Source: Sulfitobacter sp. W027
GTDB lineage: Bacteria > Pseudomonadota > Alphaproteobacteria > Rhodobacterales > Rhodobacteraceae
Direction of reading: 5' to 3'
Length of the DNA: 64,000 nt
NCBI RefSeq assembly: GCF_025143985.1
Contig: NZ_CP083565.1
Span: 124,001-188,000 of the forward strand
This document shows, one piece after another, positions 35,535-44,865 of this stretch (position 1 is its first letter; the number at the start of each line of letters is the position of its first letter). The translations under genes were made by a program, and so were the position numbers. Below the pieces are notes generated by a model, which saw only the letters and a list, made by a program, of their open reading frames with translations, did not search any database and was not told where the DNA came from.

Positions 35535-37079
35535 ATGGAAAAAAATAATCCCAGCACTCCGACTGACAAGCGTTTGGCAGGGCAGCCTTCACGTCGAGAT
35601 GATAAGTTCAATGTAACTGAATGCGGTCTAGAAGTAGAGACGATCGAAACCGCATTGGCCGCCGCGAATATTGCCGTGTTTCAGCTCGATCTGGTTTCTG
35701 ACACCTCAAATGTTTCAGGAGCGTGGCGTGAACTGATGGATGTTAGTCTGTCCGAGGATGTCGACTTTCAAACTGAATGGCGGGGGAGGATACATCCTGA
35801 AGATGAAGTGGTCATCGAACGCGCACTGGCTGATTATGTAGAAAGCAGAACTCCACGCGTCATGATGGAATATCGGCTACGTTCACGCGATGGACGGGAG
35901 TGGCTCTGGATGCGAACAGATGCTGAGGCAACTCAGTGGGATGAGCAGGGGAATGCCCTCAACCTAGTCGGGACGCAACGAGACATTACAGACCGGAAAC
36001 GTGCTGAGCTAGCGCTGCGCAGTAGTGAAGCGAAGTTCAGATCCCTGATGAAAAATGCGCCCATCGGGACCGCCCTCATTTCTTTGGAAGGGAAGTGGTT
36101 GGCGGCGAATGCTGCGATGACTACTTTTCTCGGGTATACTGAAAGTGAGCTGGAGAACACAGATTTCCAAACCGTAACACATGAAGATGATCTGGCGGAC
36201 AGCCTGATGAATGCGCAAAAGCTCCTAAAGGGTGAGGTTGACGCATTCGAAATGGAAAAAAGATATGTTCGACCTGATGGAGAGGTGGTGTGGGGCCATC
36301 TCAGCGTTGTTTTGGTACGCAGCGACGAAGGCCACCCCTTACATTACATCACACAGGTTCTAGATATTACTGAAAAACGTAGGTTGGATTTTCTCAGGAA
36401 CGAGTTCATGTCCATCATCGCGCATGAATTACGCACGCCCGTGACGGCAGTCGTAGGGGCGCTGGATATGCTCGACGTCGTTTGTCCTAATGGCCCAACG
36501 GAAAAAGTGCAGCAACTTGTAAAAATTGCCAAACGCGGCGGGGACCGGTTACGCACAGCGTTGGAAGATCTGCTCGATTTCGAACAGGTGTCAGGCGGAA
36601 CGTTATCCCTAAACTTGACTGAGACAAATATTATCGAAATTTTAGGAGAGGCGCTGCTGAAGAGCCAACCCGTCATGGATCAACATAAGGTTTCAGCCCG
36701 CATGATCTTACAGGAAAGCGAAATTCCCTGGCAATGCGATCCGGCTCTGTTGGATAGAGCGCTGAGGCACCTGCTCTCAAATGCTGCCAAATTTTCTCCT
36801 GATAATAGTGAGGTCTGCGTTATCGTGACGAGGGATTTCCGTCAGCTGAATATCCGCGTAAAGGATTCAGGCCCCGGCATTCCCGATAATCTTCACGAAA
36901 AGATATTTCAGCCTTTCTGGCAGCAAGACCTATCTGACACCAGGGACAAGCAGGGTATCGGCCTCGGGCTGACCATTTCCCGCCAGGCGATCCGAAAAAT
37001 GGGCGGTGAGCTATCAATCGAGCCCTGTGATGGGGCTGGAGCTGAGTTTCTTATCACGCTCCCCGCCCGCCCCCTGTAA
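35535..37079 (+). CDS. PAS-PAS sensor histidine kinase (HisKA type)
   Basis: About 514 residues and no membrane segment from this start. Two PAS domains are present: the first ends WDEQGNALNLVGTQRDITDR, the second is residues about 165-285. They are followed by HisKA (AHELRTP with H297) and HATPase_c with N-box HLLSNAAKFSPD, G1 DSGPGIP and G2 GIGLGLTIS. It is probably a soluble autokinase for a nearby receiver such as the protein at 37343. The frame is open from 35430, where a TTG start would add a doubtful hydrophobic lead. I prefer ATG 35535, but the start is uncertain. Confidence 0.85.
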   Translation: MEKNNPSTPTDKRLAGQPSRRDDKFNVTECGLEVETIETALAAANIAVFQLDLVSDTSNVSGAWRELMDVSLSEDVDFQTEWRGRIHPEDEVVIERALADYVESRTPRVMMEYRLRSRDGREWLWMRTDAEATQWDEQGNALNLVGTQRDITDRKRAELALRSSEAKFRSLMKNAPIGTALISLEGKWLAANAAMTTFLGYTESELENTDFQTVTHEDDLADSLMNAQKLLKGEVDAFEMEKRYVRPDGEVVWGHLSVVLVRSDEGHPLHYITQVLDITEKRRLDFLRNEFMSIIAHELRTPVTAVVGALDMLDVVCPNGPTEKVQQLVKIAKRGGDRLRTALEDLLDFEQVSGGTLSLNLTETNIIEILGEALLKSQPVMDQHKVSARMILQESEIPWQCDPALLDRALRHLLSNAAKFSPDNSEVCVIVTRDFRQLNIRVKDSGPGIPDNLHEKIFQPFWQQDLSDTRDKQGIGLGLTISRQAIRKMGGELSIEPCDGAGAEFLITLPARPL

Positions 37080-37342
37080 GGAATTTACGTCATCTAGGAC
37101 GGCGCCAAGGCCACCATCTAAGTAGATGGCCTTGCTCGTTGAAGCTAATACCGAGCATTGGCGTAATACTCCCCTTTCGAACCAAGCCAAGGCAGCTGGT
37201 GCTATGCCGCTCAGACGACTTGGAGTTTCTTTGTAGCTGTGATTGCCTCTAACATGCCTTTCTGTCGATCCGGTCCGGTCGTAAAATCGTCAGATTTACA
37301 TGCAGCAATGTGCAGGCAGAATGATCCGAAAGGAGGTTCACC
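37080..37342. other. Spacer between kinase and response-regulator genes
   Basis: No gene. It ends with a near-perfect AAAGGAGG ribosome binding site for the response regulator. Confidence 0.35.
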
Positions 37343-38326
37343 ATGAAAGTTCTTGCCGTTGATGACGACCCCATCATTTTGGAGATGATTGAGGCCACCT
37401 TCAGGCGATCTAGGTCCCCAAAGGTTAGGCTCACGGTTTTGTCTTCCGGCCCAGCTGCCCTAAAACTGCTGGCCGATCCAAACCAACATTTCGACTGCAT
37501 CTTGCTTGACATCCAGATGCCTCAGATGGATGGCATCACCTTGTGCAGCCATATCAGAGCGCTAAAGAGCTATCGCGATACCCCGGTGGTCATGCTTACC
37601 CAGAGGACCGAGACGGCTTCAATCGAGCGCGCATTTATGGCGGGTGCAACAGACTATGTCACCAAACCTTTTGACCCGAAAGTTCTCCGCGCCAGGCTGC
37701 GTGTGGCGGAACGTATGATGGAGAGCGCGGCCCTAGCTCCTCGCTTGAGCCTCTCTAAACTGCATGGGAAGGGTCGCCCGGGGCAACATGACTTTGCATT
37801 AGAAGACCCTTTACACATCGAAGATGTCCATCAACTGGTTTTGCCGTTCCCGCTAGGGAATTATCTATCGCAGCTTGCCCGGAACGACTTGGGCGATTGC
37901 CAGGTTTTCGCAGCGACAATTGAGGATGCGGAAAGACTCTATACTCAGGGTAGCACCCGTGAATTTGCCGTCGCGGTCGCCGCCACCGTCGCGGCAATCG
38001 CAAAGATTGTGGACCACCCTCAATTGCTGATGGCTCATAACGGCAATGGCACCTTGCTATGCGTCGCCTCGGGCGTCCAATTGCCGAATTGGCCTGAGAT
38101 TGAGGATATGATCCAGGAAGAAATTGATACCTCGGGATTACACCATGACAACGGCGTTAGGATGGATTTATCTTTATCTGTTGGCAGCCCGGTTCACCCG
38201 AACGCCAGTCAATCTCAGAGAGTAAGGCGAACGTTTTCGCGCGCGATTCAACGCGTGGTGAGGCGCCAGAAAGTTCTTTCTGATACACCGCCCCCCGACA
38301 TCCTACCTGTCTCGGCGGCCCATTGA
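37343..38326 (+). CDS. Response regulator with a divergent C-terminal domain
   Basis: A 327-residue protein. An N-terminal receiver (residues 1-120) has the acidic pocket DDD (7-9), phospho-acceptor D56 in LLDIQMP and K108 in TKPF. The C-terminal half has no DNA-binding motif. Its end (MDLSLSVGSPVHPNASQ, then RVRRTFSRAIQRVVR) resembles the end of GGDEF domains, but no GG[D/E]EF loop is present, so it is at most a degenerate cyclase fold. An excellent AAAGGAGG ribosome binding site precedes the ATG. The upstream PAS-PAS kinase is the likely partner. Confidence 0.82.
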   Translation: MKVLAVDDDPIILEMIEATFRRSRSPKVRLTVLSSGPAALKLLADPNQHFDCILLDIQMPQMDGITLCSHIRALKSYRDTPVVMLTQRTETASIERAFMAGATDYVTKPFDPKVLRARLRVAERMMESAALAPRLSLSKLHGKGRPGQHDFALEDPLHIEDVHQLVLPFPLGNYLSQLARNDLGDCQVFAATIEDAERLYTQGSTREFAVAVAATVAAIAKIVDHPQLLMAHNGNGTLLCVASGVQLPNWPEIEDMIQEEIDTSGLHHDNGVRMDLSLSVGSPVHPNASQSQRVRRTFSRAIQRVVRRQKVLSDTPPPDILPVSAAH

Positions 38327-38383
38327 ATGAAGATCCTCTTAGTAGATGATGACCCGCTTATCCTTGAACTCGTGCCGTGTTGA
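38327..38383 (+). pseudogene. First 18 codons of a second response regulator
   Basis: Immediately after the stop of the preceding regulator, ATG opens the frame MKILLVDDDPLILELV. This is the beta1/alpha1 start of a receiver domain, and it stops at TGA two codons later. What follows is unrelated to receivers and leads into a RidA fragment. It is the 5' stump of a gene whose body was deleted. Confidence 0.7.
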
Positions 38384-38454
38384 TTGCACGTCCCGCAGAT
38401 CCTGAAGCGCCCCACTCAAGCGCAAGCTTTCCGCTGGTCGAAATAGAAAATAGG

Positions 38455-38813
38455 CCTGTCACAATCACTTTACCTCAGCGGCACCGTTCCTGAGTTGGCT
38501 GATGAAACTGCAGAGAAAGGCTCGCCCGAATATTTCGGGGATACGGCCACTCAGACTGCCAGCGTTCTTGCATCAATCGAAAAGAAGCTCGCCTCGATTG
38601 ACCTCGACATGGGTGACGCCGTGAAAATGCAGACCTATCTTGTCGCGCCCGAGGGCAGTGACGGGATGGATTTTCAGGGTTTCATGGAGGGTTACACCCA
38701 ATACTCTGGCACCGAGGACCAACCCGAACTGCCAACGCGGTCGGTCTTCGCCGTCGCAGGATTGGCGAACCCTGCTTGGTTGGTTGAAGTTGTGGCAGTC
38801 CGCTCTGTCCTGA
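38455..38813 (+). pseudogene. RidA/YjgF-family remnant lacking its N-terminus
   Basis: The frame reads LYLSGTVPELADETAEKGSP, then YFGDTATQTASVLASIEKKL, DAVKMQTYLVAPEGSDGMDF and ANPAWLVEVVAVRS. It covers all of a RidA-type enamine/imine deaminase except its first 10-15 residues. No start codon with a ribosome binding site precedes the similarity. The stop is also displaced: a TGA lies one frame over at 38811, just before the terminator, and the actual frame runs on through the hairpin. Probably non-functional. Confidence 0.65.
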
Positions 38814-38819
38814 ATGTCG

Positions 38820-38852
38820 AAGCGGTGGCCCAAGAAGGGCCACCGCTTTTTT
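38820..38852. terminator. Strong terminator between the RidA remnant and the ABC binding-protein gene
   Basis: A 10-bp GC stem (GCGGTGGCCC with GGGCCACCGC, five-base loop) is flanked by AA and followed by six T. It lies between two converging genes. Confidence 0.85.
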
Positions 38853-38855
38853 CTT

Positions 38856-40571
38856 TCAGCCTTCGGTACGATACCAGTCGGCAACGTTCCACAGGTCGCT
38901 GTCCCAAGCGTTCAGCTTCACACCACCAAGCGTGTTGCCCTGCGCCGCTACCGCTGCGCGGTTGATCAACGGCAGCATGGATTTGCTTTCGGTGGTGATA
39001 ATGTCGTTCAAACGTTTAACCAGACGCGCCCGCTCTTCGATCTTGCTTGTGCGAGAAAGTTCATCCAGCAGGGAGTCATATTCCTCATCGCAAAAGCGGT
39101 TGATGTTCTCTCCCTGCCATTGGGTTGAGGGCTTTGGCTCATTCCCACAACGGCGCTGCGCAAGATAAGCTTGCGGGTCGGTGCCGTCATAGAGGTTCGC
39201 ATACATCTCAACGTCGGCATAGAACTTGGGGAATGTGTCGGGGCTGCCTGGATCGCCGCCGAAAAAGACCGACGCGTCGATGTTGCGCAGCTCAACCTCA
39301 ATACCGATCTGGTTCCACCAGTCTTTGATAAGCGCCTGGAAGTCTTGACGAACGGCGTTGGTAGAGGTCTGAAACACGATCAACAGACGCATACCGTCTT
39401 TCTCGCGTACGCCGTCCCCGTCTTCATCCTGCCAGCCTGCTTCATCCAAAAGTGCTTTCGCAGCTTCCAAATCCTGCGTCATACATTCTGTGTTGTCAGA
39501 GCTATAAATCGGAGGAGCGGGGACCAGATTGCAGGTTGGCCGACCTGCCTGACCGTAGCCGATTTCGTTGAGCAATTCGCGGTCGATTGCCATGCTCATG
39601 GCCTGCCGAACGCGTCTGTCTGTCAGGAACGGATGTGGCTCCTCAACAGTTGCACGCGTCTCGGGCGGGAGATCAGGCGAAGGATTTGTCATGTTAATTT
39701 CGATCCGCTCGACAAGGGGACCGAACTCAAAAATAGGCTTTCCTGTACCGCCCTCTGCGATTGTTTCCAGCACGTCAGGTGCCATCAACAAATCCCACGC
39801 GTAATCAAACTCACCGGTTTCCATTACGGCGCGCGCGGCTGAAACGGCGTCTCCACCGCCTTTAAAGTTCAGCTTGGCAAAGGCGGGCTTGCCTGCATCG
39901 CGATAATTGTCGTTGGCAACAAGCTGTATAGAGTCATTTGGCCGAAAGTCCGTGACCACAAACGGGCCGCTGCCAATCGGATTGAAGTTTTCCTCGGTAC
40001 AGCCCGGCGCACGCGCACCGGTGCATTCAGCGAACTGTGCAGCCTGAAGAATGGGTGAGGCCGCCCCGACGAAAGGCAGATACGGGTAAGGTTTCGGCTC
40101 ATCGAAATGGATTGTTATCGTGCGATCATCTATGACTTCGACATTTTTGACGTCATTGAACTTTGACAGTTGGGCGCAACCGCCTTCGGGGTTCATGCAG
40201 TAATCTGCCGTGAATTTTACATCCTTGGCTGTCACTGGCGTGCCATCTGACCAAGTCACCCCCTCTTTCAGTTTCCAAGTAATGGCCGTTAAGTCTTCGG
40301 TCATGCCGCCGTTCTCGACCGTTGGGATTTCGACCGCCAGCTTCGGGACAAGCTCGCCTTTCTCATCGGCGTTGGCCAAAGGCTCAAGCACCATGCTGGA
40401 AGCATCGCGCTCTTTCACACCGCCAGATAGATAGGGGTTCAAGATTGAGGGCGCTTGCCAATAGATAATGTTGAGTTGGTCATCGCGACCGCGCTCGACC
40501 TCTTGGGCAAACGCCATTGATGACAGCAAGGTCATCGAGGTTGCTCCGAGTAAATGTGCTATTAAACGCAT
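38856..40571 (-). CDS. ABC transporter solute-binding protein, peptide/opine type (SBP_bac_5)
   Basis: A 571-residue periplasmic protein with a signal peptide (ending SMAFAQ). The family 5 pattern is clear: LKEGVTWSDGTPVTAKDVKF near residue 105, GSGPFVVTDF near 200 and RVRQAMSMAIDRELL near 335. It should bind an oligopeptide or a similar large solute. No permease or ATPase genes are adjacent, so it is an orphan in this window. It converges on the RidA remnant. Confidence 0.9.
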   Translation of the reverse strand: MRLIAHLLGATSMTLLSSMAFAQEVERGRDDQLNIIYWQAPSILNPYLSGGVKERDASSMVLEPLANADEKGELVPKLAVEIPTVENGGMTEDLTAITWKLKEGVTWSDGTPVTAKDVKFTADYCMNPEGGCAQLSKFNDVKNVEVIDDRTITIHFDEPKPYPYLPFVGAASPILQAAQFAECTGARAPGCTEENFNPIGSGPFVVTDFRPNDSIQLVANDNYRDAGKPAFAKLNFKGGGDAVSAARAVMETGEFDYAWDLLMAPDVLETIAEGGTGKPIFEFGPLVERIEINMTNPSPDLPPETRATVEEPHPFLTDRRVRQAMSMAIDRELLNEIGYGQAGRPTCNLVPAPPIYSSDNTECMTQDLEAAKALLDEAGWQDEDGDGVREKDGMRLLIVFQTSTNAVRQDFQALIKDWWNQIGIEVELRNIDASVFFGGDPGSPDTFPKFYADVEMYANLYDGTDPQAYLAQRRCGNEPKPSTQWQGENINRFCDEEYDSLLDELSRTSKIEERARLVKRLNDIITTESKSMLPLINRAAVAAQGNTLGGVKLNAWDSDLWNVADWYRTEG

Positions 40572-40779
40572 GGTTTATCCTCTGGCCTGTTAGTGTTTGA
40601 TGTGGGTGATTACTTAACCAATCAAACAGATTCTTATCATTTTGCAAGGCTGTGACTTGCGCTATCGGACACGCAAGCATGTTCCGGATAGCCGCCCGCC
40701 ATTACTGAGATGAAGGCCGAGAGATATTCTCGGGATCGGAACGAAGTCTAAGAGCCATGGGCACCGAGGGTTCTACTCT

Positions 40780-40990
40780 AAATTGAGAACCGTCTTGGTC
40801 GTGTGACGTCTGTCCAAGAGACGGAGTAACTGAGTGATTAAGACTTCAGTCAAAGAAACGATTTTGATGAACCGGGTCATGATCACAGACAAGCTAGGCC
40901 GGTATAGAGCCGATCGGGGAATTTGAATCAGATGTCGGTCAGCATGCGCGCATGGAATTGAATAACCGGTTTGAGAATTCAACTGGTTTG
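40780..40990 (+). pseudogene. Strongly decayed IS6-family transposase segment
   Basis: The plus strand shows MNRVMITDKLGRYRADRG and, one frame over, ARMELNNRFENST. They match the 'VMITDKLrSYgaA' and 'rLNNRAENSH' blocks around the third catalytic residue of IS6 transposases. Several stops and shifts interrupt the frame. It is too decayed for accurate ends. Confidence 0.45.
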
Positions 40991-41460
40991 GGGTGTCCCT
41001 CTCGGGTCTGTGCGGCAGCGTAGACTTCAGAAAAAGTTGCGACGACCCACCTAGGGTATAAAGGGGAAAGGGCCGCCGCAGTTATTCCGGGCTACAGGGA
41101 GGAAGCACCGGGGGTGAATAAGCCACAATTGCCATCCACAAATCGCATATACGTGTGCTTTGGAAAAAAGCAAAGACGGTGGGAGATTTCCACCGGTACT
41201 CTCAACTTGGAGCGCTTTGAGCTATGCGAAGAAAGGCGACGACCCTCCAAGTGCCAGGGAATGGAAGGAGAGCCGCCGAAGTTTACCGCGGCCCATGGAA
41301 GTTCAAGCCGAGGTAGAATAGAGCGTCACCTGACCCCCTGAGCTTGCTTTAGTCGAAAATCTTCACAAGACAAACGGTTTGTCCCAAAATAATCGCCTGT
41401 CAATCTTTTCGCTTTATATGGTAGAGCCGGATTTTCCAACTATGCCCGATCCGGTAGATC
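40991..41460. other. Gene-free stretch between IS remnants
   Basis: No supported gene on either strand. It probably includes further unrecognisable IS sequence. Confidence 0.3.
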
Positions 41461-41657
41461 GCGCAATTGCCAGACCCGAGTGGTGCGCTGTCCGCCAGGC
41501 GTTATTCGACGCGGTATCCACCACAGGTCAAACGCGGCTTCGCTGATCTAAATCGTCAGATCATCGCGCTGTCCCAGACATACGTTGCACTCAGACCAGT
41601 CGGGCAGACGATGCTTTTGCTTCGTGGATCTTATCACGATGATCAGTGTTCAAATCT
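41461..41657 (-). pseudogene. Decayed IS5-family N-terminal segment, second copy
   Basis: The minus strand reads LNTDHRDKIHEAKA and, in a shifted frame, KHRLPDWSECNVCLGQRDDL followed by an in-frame stop, then ISEAAFDLWWIPRRITPGGQ. It matches, word for word in order, the IS5 N-terminus at 17606-17930 but with many substitutions, a frameshift and a nonsense codon. Confidence 0.6.
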
Positions 41658-41807
41658 TGAAGGGAACAGACCACTTGGATATCTGCGGAGAGGCGATCCG
41701 TGCAACAAGGTCCAGACTTAGCAAGTTAATGTGACAAGACCGGGCGAAGAATAACCTCTCAAAATTGGCCTGTTTGAGACCCAAGTTGGATGCAACCTGC
41801 CATATTG

Positions 41808-43043
41808 TCAAAGCTCCACCGGCCGGCCCGCGCTCTTCGCGAAGGCATCGAAAAGGTCGCCTTGCCCCATTTGGCCACCCTTCAACATGACCCGCATTCG
41901 GTCACGCTCTGACGATCTATGTCTGGCCACACACACACATGCCCCCACTCCGAAACTGCGTTCGAAATCCAAAACGCGAAAGCCCAATCTTGCGGCAATA
42001 CGGCTTGAGGTGTCGCCGCCAGCGAGGCCCAAATACCCGACATTGACTTGATCAAGCACGGTTTCGACAAACCAGCTCGATGCGTCTGCAAGTCTGCTAG
42101 GATTCATGCCGTAGTCTGCCTCCGGGTCCAAATGAACCAGCACTCGCTGCCCGGCTTGAAGCCGTTGCACTGCGCTACCTATCAACGCGTCTGAGCGCAT
42201 CGCCTCAGGTGTCAGAGCGAGCTTTTTAAAAAGCCGCGCATTGCGAACCTGCTCGGATGTGTTCGCTGACCGGCTGCCTGCAAACACTAGAACACCCATC
42301 GATTCGGGCGGTGCCACCTGTGCGGGCATCTGGGCCTTGTCCGCAACCATTGTCAGAATTTCAGCGACTGAGCTTGCCCCGATCAACAACTGCCGCCCCC
42401 CGGCAAGGGTAAGGGCCTGCGCAATCATGGCCTGGTCCTGAAGGTTCACAACGTCCAACAATACCGGTCCGTGCCTCATCCGTTGCGCAATCGAGCTCGT
42501 GTCTGCTAATGAGGTGAATGGCACAGGGTCAAGGCTGCCAAGCCCCTGCGCGCCCAAATGACGGGTTAGATCGGCTTCGGTCATCGGTGTGACGGGGTGT
42601 TGCCCCATAACGGGATGTCTGTCGATGCGGTGAGGTTTTGCATCTGGGCCTTTTGCGAACAAGTTGCCGAAGACACAGTAGCGCCCCAGACTGGGCTGCC
42701 CGCCAATCACAGCGATTACGTCTGGTTTGAAGCGTTCGATCAACTCCACCACGACCGCGCCGATCGAACCTGTCGAAGGGCTGGAGTCAAAGGTCGAACA
42801 GACTTTGAAATGTAGAACTCGCGGATTAGCATCTTCGATGCGCGGCCAAAGGTTTGCGATATCGGCGAGCGCCCTTTCTGGTCCGACCGATCGCAAATCA
42901 GTGGGCAGTCCCAGAGCCATGAGCCCCTCGCTCGCATAACCTGCGTTGAGAACCAAGCGGGCGGGCCAGCCCCTAGAGGAATAGGTGGCCAGGCTATCGG
43001 ACGCGCCCGTAAAGTCATCGCCGAGAAAAACAACCTCGATCAT
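41808..43043 (-). CDS. Four-carbon acid-sugar kinase family protein (DUF1537), OiaK-like
   Basis: A 411-residue kinase. The N-terminal GDDFTGASD (residues 8-16) and C-terminal LAGGDTSSRIA are the family signatures for substrate and ATP binding. Characterised members phosphorylate erythronate, threonate, 3-oxo-tetronates or 3-oxo-isoapionate. It lies four bases downstream of a RuBisCO-like protein gene in a catabolic operon. That pairing is known from the 3-oxo-isoapionate kinase (OiaK) plus OiaX/OiaC route of D-apionate breakdown, so an OiaK-type reaction is likely. The exact substrate remains unproven. Confidence 0.82.
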   Translation of the reverse strand: MIEVVFLGDDFTGASDSLATYSSRGWPARLVLNAGYASEGLMALGLPTDLRSVGPERALADIANLWPRIEDANPRVLHFKVCSTFDSSPSTGSIGAVVVELIERFKPDVIAVIGGQPSLGRYCVFGNLFAKGPDAKPHRIDRHPVMGQHPVTPMTEADLTRHLGAQGLGSLDPVPFTSLADTSSIAQRMRHGPVLLDVVNLQDQAMIAQALTLAGGRQLLIGASSVAEILTMVADKAQMPAQVAPPESMGVLVFAGSRSANTSEQVRNARLFKKLALTPEAMRSDALIGSAVQRLQAGQRVLVHLDPEADYGMNPSRLADASSWFVETVLDQVNVGYLGLAGGDTSSRIAARLGFRVLDFERSFGVGACVCVARHRSSERDRMRVMLKGGQMGQGDLFDAFAKSAGRPVEL

Positions 43044-43047
43044 GCCA

Positions 43048-44310
43048 CTATGGCCCGAAGAACCGCAACGCCTCTGCCAGTGCTGGGCGCGTTAGTGCCG
43101 CCTGGTCCAGAGGGTTACCTGCGCGGATAGCATCATAGGCTTCCCGCAGCGATCTGATCCCCGCGTCTGGCCCATCGGGATGCGCCAGAATACCGCCGCC
43201 GCACATGAACATGAAATCGGGCAGCTCTGCCGCCTCAAGGGTGTGGGGCAAGGTGCCCGCCCATTGACCGGATGAAAATGCTGGCATTACGCGATCATCT
43301 ACCCCGCTCGCGCTGAGCGGTTGAAGACAGGCGCGCGCAGCCTCAGTCACCTCGTCCGCAAAATCAACGAACTTGCCACCAATTCCGTGCACATGCATGT
43401 GGTCGATCCCCGCGAGACGGTAGAGCGCGCCGTAAGCCGGAAAACTCATCCCCAAGAGCGGATGGCGGCTCATCGCGCCAAACCCGTTGCGGTGCGCATG
43501 GATCGCCAGCGGCGTATGCGCGCGCAGCGTCTCCATTCCCGACAGGCCACACCAGTTCAGGCTCGCCATGACACAACTGCCCTCCTCGGCCGCCACCAAA
43601 TCGGCGTGGCGACGCATTGCGTCGGTCTCATCCGTGATGTTGAACGCCATCATCACGCGCCGACCGGTGCGGTCCTGCCATTTGCGGATCACCGCCATTA
43701 CGGCAGGCACACGCTCAGCCAGCGGAGCGATATCGGGATTGGCACAGACTTCGTCGTCCTTGATGAAATCGACACCGGCGGCGCACAGCTGATCGACAAG
43801 CGCTGCGATCTCCTCGGGACGCATGCCGACATTGGGTTTGATGATGGTGCCAAAGATCGGACCATCGGGCACGCCAAGACTGTCGCGCGTGCCCTTGATC
43901 CCGACCGCAGGCAGGGCATAGCGGGCGCGATAGGCCGCAGGGATCTCCAGCGACAGCAACTTCAGGCCGGTAATCTCGCCGATGTCATAGAGATTGCCCG
44001 ATACCGTGGCCGCCAGCGTTGGCAAATTGCGTCCAATATTGCTGGTGGGATAGGCAATGCGCACCCGCGCGCGGCGGAACGGGCCCGACACATCCTTGCG
44101 CTCCACATAGGCGGAGGCCAGCGCAGGTTGTTCCACACTGTCTTCGGGCACGATGGATAAGACCCGCGCCGCTGCGCGCGCCCGCAACTCATCGGTTTCA
44201 CCGGCAACACGCACGAAGGTGCCGCTTGATTGTTCGCCCGCCATCATGGCGGCCACATCCTCCAGCGGAAACGGCGTTTCCAGCAGATATTCGGCGATCA
44301 CGCGGTCCAT
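43048..44310 (-). CDS. RuBisCO-like protein (large-subunit family, non-CO2-fixing type)
   Basis: A 420-residue protein. RuBisCO-superfamily catalytic positions are present: K158 in GTIIKPNVG, the carbamylation Lys K184 and metal ligands in FIKDDE (184-187), HAHR (271-274), the loop-6 Lys K313 in GGKF, SSGQW (346-350) and GGG (371-373). The second Lys of the KPK motif is Asn160 and the loop lacks GKLEGE, as in RuBisCO-like proteins. OiaX/OiaC-type members act on 3-oxo-isoapionate 4-phosphate, yielding 3-phosphoglycerate plus glycolate, or a decarboxylated sugar. ATG 44310 has GAGGTGAGGG before it. Confidence 0.85.
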   Translation of the reverse strand: MDRVIAEYLLETPFPLEDVAAMMAGEQSSGTFVRVAGETDELRARAAARVLSIVPEDSVEQPALASAYVERKDVSGPFRRARVRIAYPTSNIGRNLPTLAATVSGNLYDIGEITGLKLLSLEIPAAYRARYALPAVGIKGTRDSLGVPDGPIFGTIIKPNVGMRPEEIAALVDQLCAAGVDFIKDDEVCANPDIAPLAERVPAVMAVIRKWQDRTGRRVMMAFNITDETDAMRRHADLVAAEEGSCVMASLNWCGLSGMETLRAHTPLAIHAHRNGFGAMSRHPLLGMSFPAYGALYRLAGIDHMHVHGIGGKFVDFADEVTEAARACLQPLSASGVDDRVMPAFSSGQWAGTLPHTLEAAELPDFMFMCGGGILAHPDGPDAGIRSLREAYDAIRAGNPLDQAALTRPALAEALRFFGP

Positions 44311-44317
44311 GAAACCC

Positions 44318-44857
44318 TCACCTCGCGGAAAGATCGGGGAACGGGCGCACCGGATCCGAGCCATCCCAATCCACCGACGACGCACGGATCAGATCGAACA
44401 TCTTGCCTTTGGGCCCCAAGACCTCGGAAAGCTCGATACAGCTGCCGGGATGGTTCTGTTCGGCGAAGTAAACGAACCGCCCGTTCTTGCCCACGCAACC
44501 GCTCATCTTCACTGTGAAACCCCGGTTTAGCATCCTGTCCAAATCGGCGTCGAAATTCTTGGTCCAGAATGCAATATGTTGCAAACCCCGCAGACCTTTC
44601 TCGCGGAAATCACGATACATGGACGGCACGTCGTTGCGGATCTGAATCAGTTCCACTTGCATTTCGCCTGAGTTTGCCAGCGCCACGGAGTTGTGTGGCC
44701 CGTAACTCCTGCCGTCATAGGTGTATTCCTCGATCGGCACGCGCGGGTTGTAGAACCATGGGCCAACTCCCATGACCTCGGACCAATGCTTCATACCGGC
44801 TTCGATATCATCAACAACATAGCCAAGCTGCCGGATCGGCCCCAGAAGGTTGCTCAT
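44318..44857 (-). CDS. VOC-superfamily (glyoxalase/epimerase-like) protein
   Basis: A 179-residue protein with two beta-alpha-beta-beta-beta modules. A likely metal site is visible: Q10 (RQLGYVV), E69 (QVELIQ), H94 (LQHIAFW) and E142 (CIELSE), as in methylmalonyl-CoA epimerase-like members. It lies between the TRAP permease and the RuBisCO-like gene with spacings under 10 bp, so it is part of the pathway. It could epimerise or isomerise an acid-sugar intermediate before phosphorylation. I know of no VOC enzyme in the described apionate routes. Start ATG 44857 follows GAGG. Confidence 0.82.
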   Translation of the reverse strand: MSNLLGPIRQLGYVVDDIEAGMKHWSEVMGVGPWFYNPRVPIEEYTYDGRSYGPHNSVALANSGEMQVELIQIRNDVPSMYRDFREKGLRGLQHIAFWTKNFDADLDRMLNRGFTVKMSGCVGKNGRFVYFAEQNHPGSCIELSEVLGPKGKMFDLIRASSVDWDGSDPVRPFPDLSAR

Positions 44858-44865
44858 TTCAGACC

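Noticed and set aside
43321..44160. Plus-strand frame of 279 codons
   Set aside because: Antisense to the RuBisCO-like protein gene, which has all catalytic motifs.
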